Notes: a model not told the origin generated them from the letters alone. Positions 20,668 to 31,737 are shown, counted from the stretch's first letter. The stretch is 64,000 nucleotides of DNA from Metamycoplasma hyosynoviae (GCF_004365165.1 NZ_SOCH01000003.1:1-64000), one strand, 5' to 3'. Translations and numbers: made by a program.

Positions 20668-23034
20668 TTATTTAATTTTTTTTCATTTCCATTCGATAAT
20701 TTCAGGCATATCGTAGCCATATTCACGAATGTAATTTGTATGTTCTTCAAGTTTTTTATTCATCTCTTTTACAAATGAATTTGCTTTATCATTTAATGCT
20801 GCATTTGCTGCAGTAATTGCTATGTGGAAACGATCCATTTCACTTAATTGACGTATGTCAAAGCTTGTAGTAATATCTCCATTTTCACGGTATCCGTGAG
20901 TAAATAAGTTGTGGTTATGACGACTAAAGAATATGTCTCTAATTAACCCTTCATATCCATGGAATGCAAATACAACTGGTTTATCTTTTGTAAATACTTT
21001 ATCAAATTCGGCATCTGACATACCACGAGGATCTATTGAAGGATGTCTTAATTTTAGTAAATCAAGAACATATACAAATCTTATTTTTAATTGTGGAAAT
21101 GCTGTATTTATATAACTAATAGCAGCCAATGCTTCTAAATTAGGTTCAACTCCAGAAGCTACAAATACAATATCAGGATCACCTTTGCAATTTGAAGCTC
21201 AATCTATAATTTTGTAACCTCTTTCTACAAGTTCATTTGCTTCTGCAACTGAATAGAATTGATCACGAGGTTGTTTTGAAGCTATGATTAAGTTAATTGT
21301 ATTTCTTAATTCTAATGAGTGTTTCATTGTAGCAAGTAAAGTGTTGGTATCAGCAGGAAGAAATTCTCTAATTAGTTCAGGACGTTTGTCCGCTAAGTGT
21401 GTTAATAGCCCTGGATCTTGGTGGGTATAACCATTGTGATCTTGTTGAAATGCTGTAGAAGTTGCGATTATATTTAATGAAGGATAATCTTTTCTTCAAC
21501 CTAGTTCAAGTGATTTTTTTAGTCATTTCATATGTTGAGTCATCATTGAATCAGTTACACGCAAGAATGCTTCATAACTTGCAAAAAATCCGTGTCTTCT
21601 AGTTAGGACATATCCTTCTAGAAAACCTTGAGCTTGGTGTTCACTTAATTGAGAATCAATTACTCTACCTTCAGGTGACAGCCATTCATCTAATTTTTCA
21701 GAAATAGGAGAAAGTCATTGCCTTTTAGTTACTTTAAATACTTCATGAAGTCTATTTGACTTGGTTTCATCGGGGCCAAAGATTCTGAAATTGGTTTTAT
21801 TATCAGTGATTATTTTGGCACAGTATTTGCCAAGTTCAACCATATCTTGAGCTTTAATTTCGCCAGGTTGTGAGAATTTAAGAGCAAAATCTTCTCATTT
21901 TGCTAGTTTTAAAAGTTTTGAATTAATTCCACCGTTAGTAATTGGGTTAACTCCCATTCTAGCATTACCCTTTGGTGCTAAGTCTCTAATTTCTTTTAAA
22001 ATTTTTCCACTATCATCAAATAATTCTTCTGGTTTATATGATTTTAATCATTTTTCAAGTTCGGCAACATGTGTCATATTTAAAGAAGAAACAGGAAGTG
22101 GAACTTGATGTGCTCTAAAACTACCTTCAATGGCTTCATTGTTTCAAGTTTTTGGACAAGTTCAACCCTTTGGACTTCTTAAAATTAGTACAGGTCAATT
22201 AGGCATCAAGGCTTTATCAGCTGACTTTTTACGTGCCTCTTTTTGGATTGTATGAATTTCTTCAATTATTTTATCCAATGTTTCAGCCATTTGCTTGTGA
22301 GTTGCCATAATGTCATCTTGCGCCTCAACAAAATAAGCTTTTCATCCCATTCCAGCATAATATTGTTTTAATTCTTCATTAGTTTTTTTGCACAAAATTG
22401 TTGGGTTTGAAATTTTTCCTCCATTTAAATGCATTATAGGAAGAACGGCTCCATCATTTACAGGGTTAATAAATACATTTGAAAATCAACCAGCACATAA
22501 AGGACCAGTTTCAGCTTCTCCATCTCCTATAATTGTAGCTGCTATAACATTTGGATTGTCTAATATTGCTCCAGTAGCATGCGATAGTGAATATCCTAAT
22601 TCTCCACCTTCATGAATTGATCCTGGTGTTTCAGGAGCAGCGTGACTAGCACTACCTCCAGGAAATGAAAAACGTTTACATAGTTTTTTAATTCCCTCTT
22701 CTGATTCATCAATTTCAGGATAAATTTCTGAATAAGATCCATCAAGATATGAATTTGAAATCATAACTTGACCACCATGACCTGGACCTTCTATGTAAAA
22801 CATATTAAGGTTGTATTTATTAATTACTCTATTTAAATGTGCATAAATAAAGTTTTGTCCAGGGATAGTTCCTCAGTGTCCAATAGGATATAATTTAACA
22901 TCATCTTTGGTAAGAGGTGTTTTAACTAAAGGATTATTTCTTAAATAAACTTGTGCTAAACTTAAATAATTAGCTGCTCTAAATCATTTATCAATTAAGT
23001 GCAAATATTTTTCATCATCAAATTTTTTGTTCAT
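20668..23034 (-). CDS. xfp: xylulose-5-phosphate/fructose-6-phosphate phosphoketolase
   Basis: ThDP enzyme splitting xylulose-5-P (or fructose-6-P) with phosphate into acetyl phosphate and an aldose phosphate; the acetyl phosphate can feed ATP synthesis through acetate kinase. It is 788 aa, the family length. Visible are Gly-His-Trp-Gly near residue 60, Gly-Pro-Gly-His-Gly-Gly near 95, [19 protein letters not shown], and Gly-Asp-Gly-Glu-Ala-Glu-Thr-Gly-Pro, the ThDP motif. The start follows AAGGAGACTAA. Ten or more Trp are TGA, including one four codons from the end. Its presence suggests that pentoses or nucleosides feed energy metabolism. Confidence 0.95.
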
Positions 23035-23279
23035 TTAGTCTCCTTACTTTGACAAGTTTGGCTAATTTATTGCAGAAAATATAAGGCAATAAATCAAAAG
23101 TAGTTTATATATTTTACTATAAAATGCAAGCGAAAAACTGATAACGTCGTGCATTAAAATTTTAAATTTTAAAAACAATGGGTTTAAAGTATTTCAAAGT
23201 TCAAAACGAGGTAAGTTAAAATTAGCAAAGCTAATTATTTACTATTATTTTTTGAATTTTGAATATAATATTTAGCATT

Positions 23280-24086
23280 ATGAACATAACTAAAGAAGTT
23301 TTGGGAGTCATTGGTGCTTTAATTACAATAGGACTAGGTATTCCCCAACTTATTGAACAATTAAAAACTAAAGAAACAGGTAAAGTAAACTTTGCTTCTT
23401 TTTGAATATTTTATATAGGAATTTTATTTTGAGTAGTCTATGGTGTATTTGGAGGACCGGCACTATGACAAGTATTTTTTGCTAACTTTTTCTGCATGAT
23501 TATTTATTCTTTCACAATGTTTTTCTTGTACTATTACTACAAGCAAAAAACAAGAAAAATGATGATTGGAGTAATTTCAGCAATTTCAGTTTTTGCAATG
23601 TTCACGCTTGCAATGCTAATTGTATTTGGAATTATGATGTACGATGCTAAAATTGCAAAAGTACCTAACGAACAAAATCGTATTCCAATATTAGAACCAG
23701 CGCATGTTTCTGTAATTTCAGCAATTGCCCCTTCTCTAACTACTCTTGCTTTCTTACCTCAATTTATTATTAATTTAAAACAAAAAAACTTCCAAGGAAT
23801 TACTCCTTGAATGCCCCTGCTATTTTTAGCAAACAATACAATTTGAGTAATTTACTTTATGTTAACTCCTTTTGCAGCATATGCCGAAAATCCTGCACTT
23901 AGCTTACAAAAAGAATGAACAAAAGTAGCGCCTGCTCTAGCTTGACAATTTATCTCACTAACTGTATATGGTATGCAATTTATTGCAATCATTATGTATC
24001 GTTGCAAATGCAAAAAGCTTGCTAAACTAGAAGGTCAAAAAAACCAAAACCTTCAAAGTCAACCTGAACAAATTATTAATCAATAA
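23280..24086 (+). CDS. PQ-loop repeat membrane protein
   Basis: Predicted 268-aa integral membrane protein with about seven hydrophobic helices. Two PQ-loop signatures are visible, Gly-Ile-Pro-Gln near residue 20 and Phe-Leu-Pro-Gln near 161 followed by Lys-x-x-Lys and Gly-Ile-Thr-Pro. The family covers SWEET-type sugar carriers and lysosomal amino-acid transporters, so small-solute transport is likely but the substrate is unknown. The C-terminal tail is Lys- and Gln-rich. The start ATG lies only about 10 bases after AT-rich promoter-like sequence. The 3' end overlaps the convergent gene at 24076 by 11 bases. Confidence 0.8.
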
Positions 24087-24429
24087 AATTAAGTTCTTCT
24101 TCAGCGCATTTCAAATAAGCACGCAATAAATTGCTTTTGCCTAGTTCGATGCCACCAAAATATCTGACTACAAAAATAACTTTGTTAGTCAGATTTTTAT
24201 TTTCCAGTAGCTTATAAAGCGGAAGTCCTGCTACGCCCTTGGGTTCTTTATCATCAGAATATCCAGTGATTTTTGTTTTATTATCTTCAATAATGTAAGC
24301 ATATACTATGTGTTTTGCCTTTTTATGTTCTTCTTTTAAAAAGGCAAGTTTTTGTTTAAATTCTTCTTTAGAATTTAAGGTAAAACTATAACTTATAAAC
24401 TTAGATTTTTTGATTTCTAATATCTTCAT
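24076..24429 (-). CDS. IMPACT/YigZ family protein (UPF0029)
   Basis: 117-aa protein matching the N-terminal domain of the YigZ/IMPACT family: a start around Lys-Lys-Ser-Lys-Phe-Ile, then Lys-His-Ile-Val-Tyr-Ala-Tyr, Ser-Asp-Asp-Lys-Glu-Pro-Lys-Gly-Val-Ala-Gly, and the hallmark Val-Arg-Tyr-Phe-Gly-Gly-Ile-Glu-Leu-Gly. Bacterial YigZ usually has about 200 aa with a second domain (DUF1949) that is absent here. IMPACT links to translation regulation in eukaryotes; the bacterial role is not settled. It is divergent from rluD (39 bases between starts). Confidence 0.85.
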   Translation of the reverse strand: MKILEIKKSKFISYSFTLNSKEEFKQKLAFLKEEHKKAKHIVYAYIIEDNKTKITGYSDDKEPKGVAGLPLYKLLENKNLTNKVIFVVRYFGGIELGKSNLLRAYLKCAEEELNFID

Positions 24430-24456
24430 ATTTGCTATATTATATCTTATTGTTGT

Positions 24457-24462
24457 TATAAT
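24457..24462 (+). promoter_or_regulatory. -10 box immediately upstream of rluD
   Basis: TATAAT ends only 6 bases before the rluD ATG at 24469, so transcription would begin at or very near the start codon. No ribosome site is present. This supports a leaderless mRNA. Confidence 0.5.
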
Positions 24463-24468
24463 TTAGGC

Positions 24469-25365
24469 ATGTTAAACCTAGTAGTTAATTATTCTGAACG
24501 CATTGATAAATATATTGCAAACAATAGTGATATTTCCCGTAATGATATAAAAGTTCTTATTGATGAGGGATATGTTTTTGTTAATGACAAGCAAATTGCT
24601 AAATGTAGTTTTGTAGTTAAAGAAGAAGACAATATCCAAATTACTAAACTACTTGATAAAAAAATGCATCTTGAAGGGCAAAATATTGCCCTTGACATTG
24701 TTTATGAATGTGATGACTACATAATTATTAATAAACCTTCAGGTATGGTAGTTCATCCAGCGCCAGGTCATAAAGAAAGCACACTAGTTAATGCTTTGAT
24801 ATATCGTTTTGAAAATAATTTGAGTAATGTAAATGGCGCGCTTCGCCTCGGAATAGTTCATCGTATTGATAAAGATACAAGTGGGCTATTAATAGTTGCT
24901 AAAAATAATGAAACCCATAATTATTTGGCTAAACTTTTAAAAGAACATAAGATCCAACGAACTTATTATGCAATATGTGATGGTAAGATAGAAAACAAGT
25001 TTATCAATCTTGAACTTCCTATAGGACGTGATTCTAAAGATCGCAAAAAATATTGTGTTACAGAGACTAATTCAAAATATGCTTTTACTTCTATTGAAGT
25101 AAAAGACTATATTTTAATCGATGGAAAAATTAAAACATTTATAAAATGCAACCTAAAAACTGGACGTACACATCAAATCCGTGTACATCTTGCTTATATA
25201 AAACATCCAGTTTATGGAGATCCTATTTACAACAAAGAAATTGATGCTTTTGGTCAAAGATTGCATGCTGGTGAACTTAGATTCATAGATTCTAAAGGAG
25301 TTGAACAAACTTTTATTTCACCACTTCCTAAAAAATTTCAAGAAGATCTTAAAAACAAAATTTAA
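24469..25365 (+). CDS. rluD: RluA/RluD-family 23S rRNA pseudouridine synthase
   Basis: 298-aa enzyme that isomerises uridines in rRNA. An N-terminal S4 RNA-binding domain (about 1-75) precedes the catalytic domain with the signature His-Arg-Ile-Asp-Lys-Asp-Thr-Ser-Gly, whose Asp (about residue 127) attacks the base. A second conserved stretch Leu-Lys-Thr-Gly-Arg-Thr-His-Gln-Ile-Arg-Val-His follows. The order S4 then RluA suits RluD or its Firmicute relatives; the exact target uridines are not certain. No Trp codons occur. No ribosome site precedes the ATG, in keeping with the adjacent -10 box. Confidence 0.9.
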   Translation: MLNLVVNYSERIDKYIANNSDISRNDIKVLIDEGYVFVNDKQIAKCSFVVKEEDNIQITKLLDKKMHLEGQNIALDIVYECDDYIIINKPSGMVVHPAPGHKESTLVNALIYRFENNLSNVNGALRLGIVHRIDKDTSGLLIVAKNNETHNYLAKLLKEHKIQRTYYAICDGKIENKFINLELPIGRDSKDRKKYCVTETNSKYAFTSIEVKDYILIDGKIKTFIKCNLKTGRTHQIRVHLAYIKHPVYGDPIYNKEIDAFGQRLHAGELRFIDSKGVEQTFISPLPKKFQEDLKNKI

Positions 25366-25433
25366 GATTATGCAATATAATTAAGAAAAAACTTCATTAT
25401 AAAATATAATTTAATATACAAAAAAGGAGAATT

Positions 25434-26375
25434 ATGAATCCTGAATTTACGCCACAAATTCCTCCCTATCAGGATGCTAAGGAAATGTATGAAAAAAACA
25501 AAAGATCATACATTCCTTGATTTATAGGGTATTTATTAATTTTAACTGTAATGTTTTTTATTACAATGACAGCTATTTTGCATTTGTTTATCAAAAAAGA
25601 TGTGTACATTACTGAATATACTAAAATATGAAGTTCAGTAGCAAATGTAGAACCCGCTACCCGTGCTTTTACACAGTGAAAAGTCAATATTATTGAAAAT
25701 TTTGTTTATTTCATAGCAATTTTAGGAATCATAATTTGATATATTATTAACTTTGCAAAATCAGTGATGAATAAAGATTTTGGTAAATTTCAACCTGCTT
25801 TTTTCTACACACTTTCATTTATTACATTTATTTTAATTTTCAATATCTTTTTTAATTACAGAAGTTTATTCAATATTAGTGCTTGAAATGTGGCTTATAT
25901 TCTTTTACTAGTTAATGTAGGTATTTTCCTATTTTCATTTGTTATATTTTATATAATTAAAAGAATTGTTGGCGAATTTATAAAATTAAGAATTTTATTA
26001 AATTCTAAAGAAGCTATGGGTAATGGTCAATTCTTTAATTTTGATGGAAGTGGTAATTTCAATAAAGCTAATGACATTAATTTAAATGACCTTAATTCCG
26101 AACCTAACAGCACACTTTCAGAACAAGCAAATAAAACTAATGCAGATTTTTATAAAAGTAATTTAAATTCTTTATCTTTAGATAAATTGATTATTATGGC
26201 TCAAAAATTAAACATTTATGGTGCTGAATCATTTTCAAAAGAACAATTAATTGAAAAAATTTCACACATTTTCGAAAATGATAATAAGCAAACTTCATCT
26301 CGTTCTTCTACACCAGAAATTTCAAAACCAGAAGATAAACCTAAAAAAGATGATGGCAACAACACTATAAATTAA
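25434..26375 (+). CDS. membrane protein with C-terminal SAP/Rho_N-like motif
   Basis: Predicted 313-aa protein of unknown function. About four transmembrane helices occupy residues 25-50, 85-105, 120-140 and 150-175. The cytoplasmic tail carries an Asn-rich linker and then a helix-extension-helix stretch near 243-275, Leu-Asp-Lys-Leu-Ile-Ile-Met-Ala-Gln-Lys-Leu-Asn-Ile with Lys-Glu-Gln-Leu-Ile-Glu-Lys-Ile, resembling SAP or Rho N-terminal folds that bind nucleic acid. A low-complexity acidic/basic end follows. The start ATG follows AAGGAGA. It is coupled to the next gene by an AAGGAGGT ribosome site in its own last bases. Confidence 0.65.
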
Positions 26376-26384
26376 GGAGGTAAA

Positions 26385-27467
26385 ATGAATTATCAACAAA
26401 CTACGCTTGTAATTATTTTAATTTTACTAATGGTTGTTTCAATATATTTAGCATTTAAATTCTTATTGAATTTCCATAGAAGTGCTAAAAAAACGAAACA
26501 AATTCTAGGACGTGAATTAATTATGCCTTATGTTCAAGGAATGAAATGAGCTTCAAGTGCATTCTTTAACATCATAATGATAGACATAATTATTGGTATT
26601 TTATTAATTTTATCTTCATTAGGTTTCGGTAAAGTTTATAGCACACTGAAATGAGCTAATAATTACACAGCATTTTACTTTGCAGTTATGCTTTTAACCT
26701 TAATTACTGCTCTTGCATTTAATTTAGGTATCGTAATAATTTATTTTGTTTCATTTAACTATCCTCAATATAAAACCAAAAAATCAGAACTACCAGAAGA
26801 ATTTAAAAGTTTGAAACAAATTGTTTCAATAGAAGCATCAGAAATACCCGAAACTATCAAAATTGATGCTGATAAAATGCAAGCTAGAAACATATTAGCA
26901 ACCAAAGTTATTTCTAAATTCTTACATTTTTATTCAATTTTAGACACTTTTCCATTAATTAAAAAATACAAAATTTACTTAGATCAAATCTTTAAGATTA
27001 ATTTCTTTGCTGACACACTTTTATTTATGGAACAACAAAAACAAAAAGAAGAAGAAATACTATCTTATGTAGAAGCTCAACAAAACATAAAAAAACAAGC
27101 AGCTAATCAAGATGAACTTGATAAAGATGCTAAGGTAAAAAAAGAAATTAATTGAATGGAAGAAATGGCTGAAAATGTTAATAATAAAGCCGTTGCTGAA
27201 AATCTAAAAAACACTATTAGCGCTAAAGAATACAACAAAAAATATGATGAATACTATCAAGCTGTTCGTTCACAAGATCCTATGTATGCATCAGTTAATA
27301 AAAACAATTGATTAACTTACCGTGATGCTGACGTTCAAGATTTATTCTATAACACTCAATCCACTGTTTATTATTCAATAGATGATGGTAAAACTATAAT
27401 TGAAAAGCCATTAAATGAATTTTTATTAGAATACAAAAAATTCTTAGTAGCTAAATTCTATAAATAA
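26385..27467 (+). CDS. membrane protein, partner of the 25434 gene
   Basis: Predicted 360-aa protein of unknown function. Three hydrophobic helices are at about residues 6-26, 60-82 and 96-122; the remaining 240 residues are charged and helical, with a Glu/Lys/Gln-rich likely coiled coil around 205-250, facing the cytoplasm if the first helix points outward. The ribosome site TAAGGAGGT is near-perfect and begins inside the stop of the previous gene, so the two proteins are probably made together and may form a complex. The strong terminator at 27483 ends the pair. No family recognised. Confidence 0.65.
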
Positions 27468-27482
27468 TCTCACATCCAACTA

Positions 27483-27508
27483 AACCAGAGACTGCCTCTG
27501 GTTTTTTT
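27483..27508 (+). terminator. intrinsic terminator
   Basis: The stem AAACCAGAG/CTCTGGTTT has a 5-base loop and seven T, 16 bases after the stop at 27467. Confidence 0.85.
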
Positions 27509-27573
27509 GTTACAATTTGAATTTTAAAATAAACAAGAATATTTTTCACCATTTACCTTTTTCAATATAATTT

Positions 27574-28242
27574 ATGGATATGTATAAAATCTTTGCAACA
27601 AAAAAAGAAAACAATGATTTCATCTTTGATGAAACACAAGCTCACCATTTAAAAGTTTTACGTCTTAGAAACCAAAAAATCTTGGTTAATTATGAGACTA
27701 ATTTTTATGAATGTTTTTTAGAAGATTATTCTAAAGCTAAAATAATTGAAAAACTTAATATCAATAATGAATTTGGTTTTGAAGTAGTTGTGGCTATTCC
27801 TATAATTAAACAAGCTAATTTTGAAATAGCTTTACAAAAATCTACTGAATTAGGTGCAAGTAAAATAATTCCTTTTATTTCAGAACACACTGATAAAAGC
27901 AATATAAATGTTGTAAATAAAATTGATCGCAATAAAAAGATCTTACTTGAAGCAGCACAACAATCTTTTAGAAATGTTATACCTGAATTATCTAAGGTAA
28001 TTTCATTTGATGAATTAATTAATTTAGACTATAAAAACAAGGTTTTAGCTTATGAAAATGCTAAGAATTCACCTCTTGAAAAAGTTAATGAAAACATAGT
28101 TTTAATTGTAGGTCCTGAAGGTGGATTTTCTTTAAACGAAATTGAAAAAGCAAAACAAAAAAATGTTAAAATTGTATCATTGACCAAAAGCATATTAAGA
28201 TCTGAAACCGCGTTAATATATATGCTTTCTAAAGTAATTTAA
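27574..28242 (+). CDS. rsmE: 16S rRNA (uracil-1498-N3)-methyltransferase
   Basis: SPOUT-fold methyltransferase that methylates U1498 of 16S rRNA using S-adenosylmethionine. It is 222 aa, slightly short for the family. The N-terminal PUA-like part includes the typical Ala-His-His-Leu-Lys-Val-Leu-Arg. The knot region shows Val-Gly-Pro-Glu-Gly-Gly-Phe and the conserved end Ile-Leu-Arg-Ser-Glu-Thr-Ala. Starts at 27574 and 27580 are both possible; neither has a strong ribosome site. Confidence 0.92.
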   Translation: MDMYKIFATKKENNDFIFDETQAHHLKVLRLRNQKILVNYETNFYECFLEDYSKAKIIEKLNINNEFGFEVVVAIPIIKQANFEIALQKSTELGASKIIPFISEHTDKSNINVVNKIDRNKKILLEAAQQSFRNVIPELSKVISFDELINLDYKNKVLAYENAKNSPLEKVNENIVLIVGPEGGFSLNEIEKAKQKNVKIVSLTKSILRSETALIYMLSKVI

Positions 28243-28258
28243 ATTGTAAAAATGACTT

Positions 28259-28286
28259 TTTACAAAACTATTAATTGTGTTATAAT
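28259..28286 (+). promoter_or_regulatory. promoter of rplM-rpsI
   Basis: TTTACA (28259-28264) and TATAAT (28281-28286) are separated by 16 bases, 63 bases before the rplM start. Confidence 0.6.
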
Positions 28287-28348
28287 AGTTAAGAATTTTA
28301 TTTATAAATAAATTTTTGTCTCATTTTAGTTAAATAAGAAAGAAAAAT

Positions 28349-28783
28349 ATGCGTCAAACAACAATAATCAAAAAAGAAACAGTTGACAAGAAATGATATA
28401 TTCTTGATGCCAAAGACGTTCCTCTTGGAAGGTTGGCAGCATATGTAGCATCTATATTACGTGGAAAAACAAAACCTTCATTTACTCCTAATGTAGACAT
28501 GGGTGATAATGTTGTTATTATCAATGCAAAACTTGTTGGTTTAACAGCAAAAAAAGATGAAAAGAAAATCTACTACCACCACTCTGGATATCCTGGTGGA
28601 TTAAAGAAGATTACTGCTAAAAATCTTAAAGAAAAACACCCAGAAGCATTGGTAGAAAAAGCGGTTAGAGGTATGCTTCCACATACAAAATTAGGTCGCA
28701 AACAATTCAAGAATTTATTTGTTTATCCAGCAGAAGAACACCGTCAACAAGCACAAAAACCAGTTAAGTTGGAGGTTAAATAA
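28349..28783 (+). CDS. rplM: 50S ribosomal protein L13
   Basis: Large-subunit protein of 144 aa, normal length. The start Met-Arg-Gln-Thr-Thr follows AAGAAAGAAA. Conserved family blocks are seen: Trp-Tyr-Ile-Leu-Asp-Ala near residue 17 (Trp as TGA), Pro-Leu-Gly-Arg-Leu-Ala, Gly-Asp-Asn-Val-Val-Ile-Ile-Asn-Ala and [11 protein letters not shown]. Its stop overlaps the rpsI ATG (TAATGG), and the rplM-rpsI order is conserved in bacteria. Confidence 0.97.
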
Positions 28784-29211
28784 TGGCAGCAGCAAAAACT
28801 ACTAAAACTCCAAAAAAAGAAATTATTAGATACTATGGTCTAGGTCGTAGAAAATCATCTGTTGCTAGAGTTTACATTCTTCCCGGTAGTGGAAAATTCA
28901 CCATCAACTTTAAAGAAGCTAAACAATACTTAAACTCAGATATTTTAATTAAAGATGCTTTAAGTCCATTTGAAGTTACAGGAACAAGCAACACATTCGA
29001 TGTTATTGCAAATGTAAATGGTGGTGGTTTAACAGGTCAAGCAGGTGCTATTAGACTTGGTATTGCTAGAGCTTTATTAGAAGCTTCTAATAATGATTAC
29101 CACAACAAATTAAAAGATGCTGGATTCTTAACACGTGATGCACGTGTGAAAGAAAGAAAGAAATACGGATTGCGTAAGGCAAGACGTGCTCGTCAATTCT
29201 CAAAACGTTAA
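28783..29211 (+). CDS. rpsI: 30S ribosomal protein S9
   Basis: Small-subunit protein of 142 aa. A short N-terminal Ala/Lys/Thr extension precedes the conserved [14 protein letters not shown]. The C-terminus is the usual [17 protein letters not shown], which reaches the P-site tRNA. It is translationally coupled to rplM by a one-base overlap, with GGAGG just upstream of the start. Confidence 0.97.
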   Translation: MAAAKTTKTPKKEIIRYYGLGRRKSSVARVYILPGSGKFTINFKEAKQYLNSDILIKDALSPFEVTGTSNTFDVIANVNGGGLTGQAGAIRLGIARALLEASNNDYHNKLKDAGFLTRDARVKERKKYGLRKARRARQFSKR

Positions 29212-29275
29212 TATTAATAATTAAAAAATTTCAACATTACAACAGGTATATAATATAATTTATCTGTTGTTATAT

Positions 29276-29352
29276 GCGAGCGTAGCTCAGCTGGTTAGAG
29301 CACACGACTGATAATCGTGAGGTCGATGGTTCAAGTCCATTCGTTCGCACCA
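29276..29352 (+). tRNA. tRNA-Ile (GAT)
   Basis: 77 bases with encoded CCA. The acceptor GCGAGCG pairs with CGTTCGC (one G-T), the anticodon loop reads CTGATAA, and the T loop is GGTTCAAGTCC. It starts 64 bases after rpsI, preceded by TATAAT-like sequence. Confidence 0.95.
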
Positions 29353-29387
29353 TTTCAATAAAATTTATTGTTCAAAAAACCAAAATT

Positions 29388-29420
29388 AAAACCCTTTTAG
29401 CTTCAAACTAAGAGGGTTTT
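29388..29420. terminator. terminator between tRNA-Ile and degV
   Basis: AAAACCCTTTTA pairs with TAAGAGGGTTTT (one G-T) around a 9-base loop, with A and T at the ends, so it can serve both convergent transcripts. Confidence 0.7.
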
Positions 29421-29447
29421 AATTTACTTAATAAAATAGATTGAAAT

Positions 29448-30332
29448 TTAATGTTTCTTGAAAAATTTTAGCATTTGGTCTTTGGTTTCAGCTGATAAAT
29501 TATGAATACCAAATGCAATAGCGCCCACACCTGTATGAATCGCAATATCGGGAGCTAGTAACATTGAATAAACATTATCTATATTCAATGTAGTTTTGAT
29601 TTCATTAGCAATATCATCGATTTTTTCTTGTGCAGCATGTAATAAAAACAAGTAAGAATTATCTGAAAGTGGTTGATACATTTCTTTAAGTTTTTTAATT
29701 TGATTTAATAATGTTTTTTTGAAAATTCTACCAATACCATACTTAACTAATGCACCTTCTTTGTCAAATTCAATGATAGGAACTATTTTTAATAGTTTAG
29801 CAATAGCAGCTGCTGATTTAGATAATCTTCCACCTTTTACAAGTGCATCGTTGAATTCTGGTATCAATAAGGTTTTTTGAGGTATATAGTCAAACACTTT
29901 GCAAGCTTCTTCAAAACTAGCGCCAGCTTTAATTTTGTTTTCAAATTGAACTAGGTCATAAATAATTAAATATGATAATTTCTTGCTTTCAACAATGAAA
30001 ACTTTATCATTGCCTGCAAATAAGTTTTTAAGTAATTGAATTTGACTTGAAAGTTTTACTGAAATGGAATAAATAATAATTTTGTCATATTCTTTTGAAA
30101 ATTTTTCTACCATTTCCATTACCATTCCAGGCGAGCAGGCAGATGTACTTGCGTTACATAATTTAGGGTTTTGGTTTCATATTTCAGCGAATTGAAGGCA
30201 ATTTAATTCTTTACCAATGAAATAATTTTTACCATTGATATTAGCTTGCAAAGGAAGTAAAGTTCAACCATATTCTTCTGCTTGCTTTTCATCAAGCCCA
30301 GCACATGAATCCAAAATTATTTTAATTTTCAT
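29448..30332 (-). CDS. DegV family fatty-acid-binding protein
   Basis: 294-aa protein of the DegV/FakB family, which binds fatty acids; FakB members present them to the kinase FakA for phosphorylation and use in phospholipid synthesis. Family features are the start Lys-Ile-Ile-Leu-Asp-Ser, the Ser-Thr-Ser-Ala-Cys-Ser-Pro-Gly ligand loop near 65-72, a Lys-Gly-Gly-Arg-Leu-Ser segment, and the C-terminal His-Thr-Gly-Val-Gly-Ala-Ile-Ala-Phe-Gly. Two TGA Trp codons near the N-terminus hide the true start under the standard code. No fakA is visible here. Confidence 0.9.
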
Positions 30333-30433
30333 ATAATTTCCTTGTTTAAATATATAATAATTTGTAATAAAAATTATACTAATTTAATACACATTTTTTG
30401 AATTAATTTAACCACATAAAGGAGAAAAATCGA

Positions 30434-31690
30434 ATGAAAAAAGATATTTTAAGTGAACTTAAATCAAGAAAAATTTTTAACAATATTTCATCCGAAGAAA
30501 AGTTTAATTCCTTAAATTTAAAAAATGGTATTGGTGTTTATACAGGTTTCGACCCTACTGCTGATAGTTTGCATTTAGGAAACTATATTCAAATAATTAC
30601 ATTACAACGCTTCAAACAATTTAGTTTTATCCCGTATGCTATTATTGGTGGTATTACAGGAATGATAGGTGACCCTTCTTTTAGAAAAACCGAAAGACAA
30701 TTTTTAGAAGAAGATGTTTTAATTTCTAATAAATTAAAAATTAAAAAACAATTAGAATCTTTTGGGCTTAAAGTTATTGATAACTATGATTTTTATAAAA
30801 ATTGAACATTAGTTGATTTTCTGAGAAAAATTGGTAAATTAATAAATGTAAATTATCTTCTTGAAAAAGATAGTATCAAAACAAGAATTAATAATGGCCT
30901 TACTTATACTGAATTCACTTACCAATTATTTCAAGCGTGAGATTTCAAAACATTATTTAAAGAAAATAATGTTAAGATTCAATTAGGTGGTAGCGACCAA
31001 TGAGGAAATATCACCACCGGACTTGAAATAATAAGAAAAGTTCATGGTGAAGAAGCTGATGCTATTGGAATAACTGCTAATCTTTTATTAAACGAACAAG
31101 GCGAAAAATTTGGAAAAAGTACTGGTGGTGGAAGTTTGTGGCTTGATTCTAAAAAAACCAGTCCTTATTCGATTTATCAGTTTTTATTAAATCAATCAGA
31201 CAAAAAAGTAAATGAACTTTTATTATGATTAACTTTTATTGAAGTCTCAGAAATTGAAGAAATAATCAAAAAACATAATGAAGCAAAGCATTTAAGATAT
31301 GCTCAAAAAACTCTTGCTTATGAAGTTGTGAAAAATATACATAACAAACAAACAGCTGATAAATGTGAAAAAATAAGTAATATCTTATTTTCAAAAGATA
31401 GTAATTTGATACTAAATTTAGATTTAGATGAAATATCTTTATTAAAAGGGTTTTTACCAGTATTTAAAGTTAAAGCAAATGACACTATAACTAATGTGCT
31501 GAAAAATAATAATATTCTTTCATCTAATCGTGAAGTTAGAGAATTTATAGGAAATAGTGCCATTTTATTAGATGGAAAAGCTATCAAGTCACCAGAAGAT
31601 AAAATAGTGTTTGAAAATTTTGATAAAAATTATGCCATTTTAAGAAAAGGTAAAAAAGACTTTTTTATCCTTCAAAAAATATCTAAATAA
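30434..31690 (+). CDS. tyrS: tyrosyl-tRNA synthetase
   Basis: Class I synthetase, 418 aa. The HIGH motif is His-Leu-Gly-Asn at 47-50, KMSKS is Lys-Phe-Gly-Lys-Ser near 226, the tyrosine-binding segment includes Gly-Gly-Ser-Asp-Gln-Trp-Gly-Asn, and an S4 domain occupies the last 70 residues. Most Trp are TGA, but one at 31138 is TGG, rare in this window. The start follows AAAGGAGAAAAATCGA. The gene is divergent from degV. Confidence 0.96.
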
Positions 31691-31701
31691 AAAAATTAAA
31701 C

Positions 31702-31737
31702 AAAAAAAGGCTAGATATCTGTTGTAGCCTTTTTTTG
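31702..31737 (+). terminator. terminator after tyrS
   Basis: AAAAAGGCTA pairs with TAGCCTTTTT around an 11-base loop and is followed by further T. It ends tyrS 12 bases past the stop. Confidence 0.8.
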
